The notes under the pieces are model-generated. The model made no database searches and had not been told where the DNA came from. It was given only the letters and a program-made list of their open reading frames with translations. This document shows positions 1 through 5,664 of a stretch of 24,931 nucleotides of DNA, piece after piece (within the stretch, counting starts at the first letter, position 1; each line of letters opens with the position of its first letter). The position numbers and the translations under genes were made by a program. The stretch is from Actinomycetes bacterium. GTDB lineage: Bacteria > Actinomycetota > Actinomycetes > Actinomycetales > Cellulomonadaceae. The stretch is taken from assembly GCA_023460255.1 (NCBI GenBank), contig JAEWQZ010000285.1:1-24931 (forward strand). Direction: 5' to 3'.

Positions 1-105
1 GTATCCTCGTGCGGCCGGGAGGTCGCATTCTCGCTAGTCGCAGAGACGGCCCCTGAACTGCGCTAACGCCATCGCGGTGCCCGCCCGTTGTCCTACCTTT
101 AGTGG

Positions 106-1080
106 ATGGCCCGGCACGCGCGAGAGAGCCACCCCGAGCGGTCCTGCCGCTGGGCACGATGCCTCCCTGTGGCGATTGCGATCACCGCTGGGGCGACGGC
201 GTGCAGCACGACGCCCGACGCGCGGCCCGCACCGCCGTCGGCCCCTGCGGACGCATACGTCGAGCTCGTCCTCGGAACGTCCCGGGAGCAGGCGATCCAA
301 AGGCAGATGGCCGTCGAGGAGGCCGTCGCCGCGTGCATGGCGGAGCAAGGCTTCGAGTACATCCCGGACGTCTCGCACTACACCTTCCCCGACGAGGCGA
401 CGATGGATCCGCCGCGGAACTCCCGGGAGTTCGCGGAGCTGTACGGCTACGGGATCGCCGAGCTGCCACCGTCGAGCGCACCCCCCCCCGGAACGAACCC
501 CAACGACGCGATCACCGCCTCGCTGGGAGCCGAGGCTCTCGCGCAGTACATGGAGGCGCTCACCGGCCCCAGCTCGGACGACGCCGACGCGGACGCCGGG
601 TACGACTGGCACGATGCGGGATGCATGGGCACCGCGATACACGCGGAGTGGGCGACGGGAGCGGCGCAGGACCCGGCTGCGGTGGCCCTGCTGACGGAGA
701 TCGCCCGGATCGACGACGTCGCGATCCCGGCCGAACAGCGCGTCGTGGCGCTCGACGAGGCATGGTCGGCGTGCATGGCGGACGCAGGGTACGAGGGCCT
801 TCGACGACAGCCTGACGCTGCCGAGACGGCGTTCGAGTCATGGCTGGACGCCCAGGCCGCTGCGGCCTCCGGCGAGACCGAGGAGACGGACGCGGACGAC
901 GTCGCGGCCGCCGAGAGGTCGCTGGCCGTCGCGGACTGGGACTGCCGGGATGACGTGGGCTACGACCTGGGCGTCGCCAAGGTCCGGGAAGAGCTGCAGG
1001 AGGCGTACGTGGCGGCGCACCGGGCAGAGCTGGACGCCTGGGTCGAGAAGTGGGCCGACGACGCGTCCCCGAGTCCTTGA
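106..1080 (+). CDS. putative lipoprotein of unknown function
   Basis: I do not recognise a named family. The 324-residue product has a basic N-terminus, a short hydrophobic stretch (about residues 19-32) and a lipobox-like ATAC sequence with Cys33, followed by a Pro/Ala-rich linker. This suggests a secreted lipoprotein anchored at the membrane, although position -3 is Ala rather than the usual Leu. The mature part is acidic and repeats a Cys-Met/Arg-x-Glu/Asp-x-Gly-Phe/Tyr pattern three times (near residue 77, near residue 224 and near the C-terminus), which may form disulfides outside the cell. The ATG at 106 follows a TACCTT at 94-99 that could be a -10 element of a leaderless transcript. 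That promoter reading is weak because no good -35 is visible. The gene is chromosomal and ends upstream of the tRNA-Ser integration site. Confidence 0.75.
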   Translation: MARHARESHPERSCRWARCLPVAIAITAGATACSTTPDARPAPPSAPADAYVELVLGTSREQAIQRQMAVEEAVAACMAEQGFEYIPDVSHYTFPDEATMDPPRNSREFAELYGYGIAELPPSSAPPPGTNPNDAITASLGAEALAQYMEALTGPSSDDADADAGYDWHDAGCMGTAIHAEWATGAAQDPAAVALLTEIARIDDVAIPAEQRVVALDEAWSACMADAGYEGLRRQPDAAETAFESWLDAQAAAASGETEETDADDVAAAERSLAVADWDCRDDVGYDLGVAKVREELQEAYVAAHRAELDAWVEKWADDASPSP

Positions 1081-1123
1081 GTGGACCGGGGCGGACGGAG
1101 CCGAGCGGCGCGCCCCGCCGGTC

Positions 1124-1151
1124 GTGACCGGCGCCGCGCGTCCGATACGAT
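1124..1151 (+). promoter_or_regulatory. probable promoter of tRNA-Ser
   Basis: GTGACC (1124-1129, four of six matches to TTGACA) and TACGAT (1146-1151) are separated by 16 bp. The -10 ends 10 bp before the mature tRNA 5' end at 1162. The spacing and position fit a stable-RNA promoter. This is motif reading only. Confidence 0.45.
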
Positions 1152-1161
1152 CTGTCGGCCG

Positions 1162-1246
1162 GGAGGATTCGCCTAGTGGCCTATGGCGCACGCTTGGAAA
1201 GCGTGTTGGGGTAACACCCTCGGGGGTTCGAATCCCCCATCCTCCG
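1162..1246 (+). tRNA. tRNA-Ser (anticodon GGA)
   Basis: A full cloverleaf can be drawn. The acceptor stem pairs GGAGGAT (1162-1168) with ATCCTCC (1239-1245), and G1246 is the discriminator base. The anticodon stem CACGC/GCGTG (1189-1193/1201-1205) encloses TTGGAAA with anticodon GGA at 1196-1198. A long class II variable arm follows, then a T-arm GGGGG-TTCGAAT-CCCCC at 1222-1238. The 3' CCA is not fully encoded (CCG follows). The gene is the integration site of the element to its right. The 3' part from 1193 onward is supplied by the element and keeps the tRNA functional. Confidence 0.97.
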
Positions 1247-1299
1247 CCGGAAGAAGGGCCCGTGACCTGCGGTGACGTGGGTGGCGGGCCCTTCGTCGT
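1193..1299 (+). repeat. attL copy of the tRNA-Ser 3'-end direct repeat
   Basis: This 107-bp segment matches 17041-17147 at all but two positions: 1250 is G against A at 17098, and 1252 is A against C at 17100. The first 57 bp are identical and cover the tRNA 3' portion. The rest covers a hairpin downstream of the tRNA. Matching stops at 1300 (C against G). Confidence 0.95.
1253..1294 (+). terminator. hairpin after tRNA-Ser (element-supplied copy)
   Basis: A perfect 10-bp stem, GAAGGGCCCG (1253-1262) with CGGGCCCTTC (1285-1294), surrounds a 22-nt loop just after the tRNA. There is no clear U-tract, so it may be a processing or termination structure typical of high-GC genomes. The chromosomal copy at the other end has a 12-bp stem. 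Confidence 0.5.
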
Positions 1300-1327
1300 C
1301 GGCGGGGGCGGGTGGTCGGCGGGGCGG

Positions 1328-1350
1328 CGGTAGCAGTTCCGGTAGCAGTT
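1328..1350 (+). repeat. left arm-type repeat (probable integrase binding site)
   Basis: This is two tandem copies of GGTAGCAGTT with a 12-bp period (unit GGTAGCAGTTCC), preceded by C. The full 23 bp recurs without mismatch and in the same orientation at 16915-16937, inside the other end of the element. The position, 28 bp from the att repeat, fits the arm sites that tyrosine integrases bind around attP. Confidence 0.7.
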
Positions 1351-1571
1351 CACCTTCGCGAGCCGAACAGAGCGAGCCCGAGAACGTCTCGTCGCTCTGT
1401 ACCGTCGATGACCATGGAGAGCCAGGCCTCCCCACGTCGCTGCAACGACACGCTGCAGTCTGCTGTCTCCAACACTCCTCGCCGGTCACCCCCAGCAGCA
1501 GTCGAGATGGCCTCTGAGGCGCACCTCACAGGCAGTCGGGCTGTCACGCGCTCCCCAGATGTGCGACACTA

Positions 1572-1586
1572 TTACCGATCCGGTAA
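1572..1586. promoter_or_regulatory. operator-like palindrome upstream of the higBA-like operon
   Basis: The inverted repeat TTACCG-ATC-CGGTAA ends two bases before the Shine-Dalgarno of the toxin gene that starts at 1599. Its position fits autorepression by the downstream HigA-like HTH protein. The binding assignment is inferred. Confidence 0.55.
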
Positions 1587-1598
1587 CAGGAGGTCCTC

Positions 1599-1922
1599 GT
1601 GGAGGTGACGTACGCGGACCACCAGACCGAGAAGATTTGCACAGATGCTCGGGCCGCTCAGAAGTCGCTCGGACGGGAGCGGGCCAAGCCACTTGAGGTC
1701 CGTGTGGCACAACTGAGGGCCGCCACCTCCGCCGCGGACCTCCTTGTCCCGGGCGTGCCCGGGCGTTGGGAGCTGCTCACCGGTGACCGACGCGGGGATA
1801 TCTCGGGGCGACTCACCGGCAACTGGCGGATCATCGTCCGGCCCCTCGGAGGCACAGAGGACCTGGGCGAGTGTGTCGAGGTCATCGTCGTGGAGATCGT
1901 GGACTACCACAGGAGGGCGTGA
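1599..1922 (+). CDS. HigB-like toxin of the RelE superfamily
   Basis: A 107-residue protein with the build of HigB/RelE-type mRNA interferases: a helical N-terminal half rich in Arg/Lys, then the W-E-L-x(3)-R-x(4)-S-x-R-L-x(2)-N-W-R-I pattern and a strand-rich C-terminus ending in a V-x(3)-D-Y-H motif typical of the family. Such toxins cleave mRNA at the ribosome. The GTG start at 1599 is chosen because AGGAGG lies at 1588-1593, five bases upstream. The antitoxin-like gene follows immediately, so the pair is probably one transcript with translational coupling. It lies next to the attL end of the element, where it could stabilise the element in the host. HigB-type identity is from sequence pattern, not from a search. 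Confidence 0.85.
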   Translation: MEVTYADHQTEKICTDARAAQKSLGRERAKPLEVRVAQLRAATSAADLLVPGVPGRWELLTGDRRGDISGRLTGNWRIIVRPLGGTEDLGECVEVIVVEIVDYHRRA

Positions 1923-1927
1923 GCGCC

Positions 1928-3010
1928 GTGAAGTTGAGGAGCGCGGAACCGAACTACGCCGTCCACCCGGGACGGATGCTCGACGAGTGGCTCGACGAGA
2001 ACGAGATGAGCCAGGGTCAGATCGCTCAGCGCCTCGGCCGTTCAGTCAAGAACGTCAACCAGATCGTCAACGGCGTCGCCAACGTATCCCCGGACTTGGC
2101 ACTTGCGCTCGAGACTGTCACCGGCGTGCCAGCACGGTTGTGGATCAACATGCAGTCGCAGTATGACGCCGATACGGCCAGGCTCCGACAGACCGAGGCC
2201 GTGCGCGAGTGGGCAAGTTGGCTGGACATCTTGCCGCTCGGGGACTTGAGGAAGCGGGGGCATGTCACCGCCACCGGCCGCGACAAGCCATCGCAAGTGC
2301 TGGAGTGCCTCCGGTTCTTCGGCGTCTCGTCCGTCGACGCTTGGAGCGACGTCTGGGTACAGCCCCAAGCTCAGTATCGCCAGAGCATCGCGCACACCCC
2401 GAGCATGGGAGCCATCGCGGCCTGGCTCCGTCTTGGCGAGATCGAGAGCCAGGAGTGTGAGGCACAACCCTTCGACCGCGTCCTGCTCGAGCGGTCTCTC
2501 CCTGAGATGCGCGCACTGTCGCGTGAACCCGACGGATCAATGATCGTGCCGCGACTCATTGAGCTGACAACAGCGGCCGGCGTGACACTCCTCTTCGTCC
2601 CGGACATTGCGGGGACGCGGCTGTATGGCGCGACCCGCTGGCAGCGTTCGCGGCCTCTGGTGCAGCTCTCACTGCGCAGGAAGAGTGACGACCAGTTCTG
2701 GTTCACCCTGTTCCACGAGATCGGACACGTGCTGCTCCACGCTCGCGACAGAGTCTTTGTGGACGGCTCGGCTACTGGACCGACCGCGGAAGAGGCGGAA
2801 GCAGATCGGTTTGCTTCGGACCTCCTAATTCCCCCAGACCATGCCCCACGGCTGCGCTTCCTGCGCAGCCTCGACGACGTGCGCCTCTTCGCCGAGGAGA
2901 TCGGGGTGTCGCCGGGCGTCGTCGTCGGGCGCATGCATCACGACGAGATCAAGCACTACAGCTGGGGTGCTCACCTGAAGCGCACAGTCGCCTTCGTCGA
3001 TGCCGCCTAG
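1928..3010 (+). CDS. HigA-like antitoxin fused to ImmA/IrrE-type metallopeptidase
   Basis: The product is about 360 residues. Residues ~8-75 form a HigA/XRE helix-turn-helix (HPGRMLDEWLDENEMSQ, then QIAQRLGRSVKNVNQIVNG). A linker of about 130 residues leads to a C-terminal ImmA/IrrE-like domain with the zinc motif HEIGH (residues 262-266) and a downstream EEAEADRFA helix supplying the likely third ligand. The usual HigA antitoxin is only ~100 residues, so this is a long fusion form. The HTH half should neutralise the toxin and repress the operon, and the peptidase half could cleave a repressor or antitoxin on a stress signal. GTG 1928 is preferred because AGGAGGG (1911-1917) lies 10 bases upstream. 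GTG 1919, which overlaps the toxin stop, is the alternative but is too close to that site. Confidence 0.85.
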   Translation: MKLRSAEPNYAVHPGRMLDEWLDENEMSQGQIAQRLGRSVKNVNQIVNGVANVSPDLALALETVTGVPARLWINMQSQYDADTARLRQTEAVREWASWLDILPLGDLRKRGHVTATGRDKPSQVLECLRFFGVSSVDAWSDVWVQPQAQYRQSIAHTPSMGAIAAWLRLGEIESQECEAQPFDRVLLERSLPEMRALSREPDGSMIVPRLIELTTAAGVTLLFVPDIAGTRLYGATRWQRSRPLVQLSLRRKSDDQFWFTLFHEIGHVLLHARDRVFVDGSATGPTAEEAEADRFASDLLIPPDHAPRLRFLRSLDDVRLFAEEIGVSPGVVVGRMHHDEIKHYSWGAHLKRTVAFVDAA

Positions 3011-3144
3011 GCCGACATGCCCGCTGACGCCCGACCACGGACTCGTCGCCACCACCATGTCCGCAACCACCGCCGCAGCCAGTCAAAGCCCGAACGATGA
3101 GCGTCCTCGGGGATACCGTGCATGCCATGTGCCAAGTCGGGTGG

Positions 3145-4203
3145 ATGACTAACCTGACAAGCGCACCGCCAGCCAATGTCGCTACTCCGTGGTGGGAAGT
3201 CGCGACGGCCGTTGGCACTCTGTTGGCCGTCGCGGTTGCCATCGCCGTCGCGATCAATGAAGCCCGACGCGCACGCCGCGCCGAGAGGGCATTGAGAGAC
3301 GAGCGCCAGCAACGAGCGGACGAGCAGCGCCTCGCTACCGCTGCGCTAGTGACGGCCACCGTGGAGCGCCATGCCGAGGCAGCGCCCGACGGCAGCCACT
3401 ACATACAGCGGTCACTCCTGCGCCTTGCGAACGAGAGTCCGGAACCTGTCTTCAATGTCCACCTCGTCGTTGCGCGGGGCGACCCTCCCGTGCCGATCGG
3501 TCCACTCGCCGCACCGACCCCGCTTCCGCTGCTACCAGCGCGCCATCGCCGGACGTGGGATGTGACACTGGGGCTACTCGCGCACGGAGGACAGGTCGCC
3601 AGCCTCGGCGTGGAGCCAACCGTGGAGGTCTTCTTCACGGACGTCCGCGGCGTCCGCTGGCACCGAGGCTTCTCAGGCGAGCTCACCGACTCGGGAACCT
3701 CCAGTGCGAGGATCTTCCAAGAGATTGACGAGGCCAACGAGGCACAGCTCGGCGACCTCGCCAATCCGTTCAATCCGCTACCGGTGGCACTGGCCTTCCT
3801 CGGTGCTCTGACCTCAACCGAGACGCCTCCCACCGTCGACGCTCTGCAGATTCTCTTTGCGCCCAATGCACCGGGATGGGCGTCGATCACCGATGCCGAC
3901 CTCGAAGCATTGGGAGCTGAACTCCGCGATTACGGCGTCGCTGCTCATGCTTGGTACCCCGCACCGTTCGTCGCCTGGGTCCGAGCCGTCCACGACGACG
4001 ACGCACGCTCGGACTTCAGCCCGGGGGAGTTCCGAACGGTCAGAGCGAAGATCGTCACGCTCTGCTTCTTGCCGTCGCTCGGCTGGCGCGTGTTCAGCGT
4101 TGGTGGCCCAATGGAGCCGGATTGGATCGGCTTCCCGCCTGGCGCGCTTTCGGATGACCCGCGCGCGGTGACAGCGGTCAGCGACGAGGAGCCGATCACT
4201 TAG
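3145..4203 (+). CDS. membrane-anchored coiled-coil protein of unknown function
   Basis: I do not recognise a family. The 352-residue product has one strongly hydrophobic segment near the N-terminus (about residues 14-36), then an Arg/Glu-rich stretch (about 38-63) that should form a charged helix or coiled coil. A beta-rich region carrying immunoglobulin-like features follows, and the C-terminal half has no clear motif. ATG 3145 is chosen because it has a weak GGGTGG directly upstream. ATG 3097 would add 16 residues but has no ribosome site. The gene converges with the integrase and their 3' ends overlap by 8 bp. It sits between the toxin-antitoxin pair and the integrase, so it is element cargo and possibly defence-related, but that is guesswork. 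Confidence 0.65.
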   Translation: MTNLTSAPPANVATPWWEVATAVGTLLAVAVAIAVAINEARRARRAERALRDERQQRADEQRLATAALVTATVERHAEAAPDGSHYIQRSLLRLANESPEPVFNVHLVVARGDPPVPIGPLAAPTPLPLLPARHRRTWDVTLGLLAHGGQVASLGVEPTVEVFFTDVRGVRWHRGFSGELTDSGTSSARIFQEIDEANEAQLGDLANPFNPLPVALAFLGALTSTETPPTVDALQILFAPNAPGWASITDADLEALGAELRDYGVAAHAWYPAPFVAWVRAVHDDDARSDFSPGEFRTVRAKIVTLCFLPSLGWRVFSVGGPMEPDWIGFPPGALSDDPRAVTAVSDEEPIT

Positions 4204-5407
4204 CCCCACCCCAGAGCAGTTCGCCCATCCGCCGGTTCGCCTCCTCGACGAGCTCCGGCACGACGTGCTGGTAGCGCGTGGTCATCGCCGGCGACGTCCA
4301 ACCGAACATGCTCATCACCACCCGCTGGTCGACGCCCTGGACCAGCAGCAGCGTCGCCGCCGTGTGCCGCGCGTCGTGCAGCCGGGCGGGCCGGATGCCG
4401 AGGCCCTCGAGGAACGCCGTCCAGTGCAGCGAGTGGTCGCGCGGCGCGACCGGCCGGCCCGTCACCGTCGTGAACACCAGTCCGCAGTCGCGCCAGAGCG
4501 TCCCGGCGCGGATACGCGCCTCCCGCTGGCGACGGCGGTGCTGCCGCAGCGCGACAAGCAGCGGCTCCGGCAGGGGCAGCGTTCGGCGCGACTGCTTGGT
4601 CTTGAGCTCGGCCAGCACCAGCCCGCCGTCCCGACGCTGCGGGCACTGCGACGGCTTCTCGACGCAGCGGTCCGGATCCGCGCACCCGTGCTTCCAGTTC
4701 CGGCGCTCCAGCTGCCGCCGCACCTGCAGTCGGCCAGCGTCCAGGTCGACGTCCGCCCACGACAGCCCGAGCACCTCCCCGCGCCGCAGCCCCAGCGAGA
4801 TGGCGAGCATGAACGCCGCGCCGTTCGGCTCGCTCTCGGCAGCCGCGAGGATGCGCCGCGCCTCGTCGACCGTGAGCGGCTCGATCTCCGGCGGGTCGTA
4901 CCGCGGCGTGTGCGCGAGCGCCACGGGGTTGCGCGGGAGGCGCCGTCGTCGGACCGCGTCGTTGAGGGCCTTGTTCAGGGTGCGGCGCACGTGGTGGACC
5001 GAACCGGCGTTCAGGCCGCTGGCGAGCAGCACGGCGTAGAGGTGCTCGATGTGCTCGGGCTGGAGCGCGTCGAGCCGGTGCTTGCCGATGGTCGGGTTGA
5101 TGTGGCGGTAGACGTCGACCGTGTACCCCGACAGGGTGCTGGGCCGCACCCGCAGGGCGGTGGCCCTGAGCCACTCGGTGAGCCAGGTCTCCAGGCGCGG
5201 CGAGCGGCCTGCCGGCAGCGCGGACTGATCAGATCGCTCGCGCTCCAGCGCGCGCACCTTGTGCACGACCTCGGCGTGGCTCGCGCCGGTGCGCTTGCGC
5301 CGGTCGACCGATCCGTCGGGCCGAAGACCCATCGTCACGAAGCCGTACCAGCGGCCGTCGCCGCCCATGAAGATCGACGACCGCTGGTTGCCTGCTCGGG
5401 TGCCCAT
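4196..5407 (-). CDS. int: tyrosine site-specific integrase
   Basis: A 403-residue phage-type tyrosine recombinase. It has an N-terminal arm-binding region (about 1-65), a SAM-like core-binding domain (about 70-165) and a catalytic domain (about 175-395). The active site is visible: Arg208 in GLRRGEVLGL, a Lys at 269 or 271, His344-x-x-Arg347 in LHDARHTAATLL, and Tyr379 in TTRYQHV. The position that is usually His (GH-x-S) is Trp370, a known tolerated change. An inserted loop at 240-255 carries Cys242, Cys248 and Cys255. It should integrate the element at the tRNA-Ser 3' end. The excisionase gene ends 4 bp upstream, so the two form an operon. The integrase lies about 3 kb from attL, with cargo between, rather than directly beside the att site. 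Confidence 0.97.
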   Translation of the reverse strand: MGTRAGNQRSSIFMGGDGRWYGFVTMGLRPDGSVDRRKRTGASHAEVVHKVRALERERSDQSALPAGRSPRLETWLTEWLRATALRVRPSTLSGYTVDVYRHINPTIGKHRLDALQPEHIEHLYAVLLASGLNAGSVHHVRRTLNKALNDAVRRRRLPRNPVALAHTPRYDPPEIEPLTVDEARRILAAAESEPNGAAFMLAISLGLRRGEVLGLSWADVDLDAGRLQVRRQLERRNWKHGCADPDRCVEKPSQCPQRRDGGLVLAELKTKQSRRTLPLPEPLLVALRQHRRRQREARIRAGTLWRDCGLVFTTVTGRPVAPRDHSLHWTAFLEGLGIRPARLHDARHTAATLLLVQGVDQRVVMSMFGWTSPAMTTRYQHVVPELVEEANRRMGELLWGGAK

Positions 5408-5411
5408 GGCG

Positions 5412-5627
5412 TCAGGGCTCCCCGACGCTCTGCTGTCGGCGGCACCGCTCGACGAACTCGTGCAAGCAGTCGGCAGGGACCCGGTGCAGTCGGCCGATGT
5501 GCACGCTCTCGATCTCGCCGCTGTTGATCAGCTCGTACATCGTGCTGCGACCGACGGACAGGCACTTGGCGGCCTGCTCCACGCTGAGCATCACGCGCGG
5601 GGCCTGCATGATCTCGATGTCGCTCAT
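5412..5627 (-). CDS. xis: excisionase-like HTH protein
   Basis: A 71-residue protein with a MerR-like winged helix-turn-helix of the HTH_17/excisionase type: SVEQAAKCLSVGRSTMYELI followed by I-x-S-V-H-I-G-R-L-H-R-V-P. Proteins of this type bind near attP and steer the integrase towards excision. The ATG at 5627 is chosen over a longer reading frame because AAGGAGAA lies a few bases upstream of it. It is transcribed with the integrase, separated by only 4 bp. The relaxase ORF ends at 5665 on the same strand, so a longer relaxase-xis-int transcript is possible. Confidence 0.9.
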   Translation of the reverse strand: MSDIEIMQAPRVMLSVEQAAKCLSVGRSTMYELINSGEIESVHIGRLHRVPADCLHEFVERCRRQQSVGEP

Positions 5628-5664
5628 GACGGTTCTCCTTCTCGGTTGGGTTGGGTGACGTACG

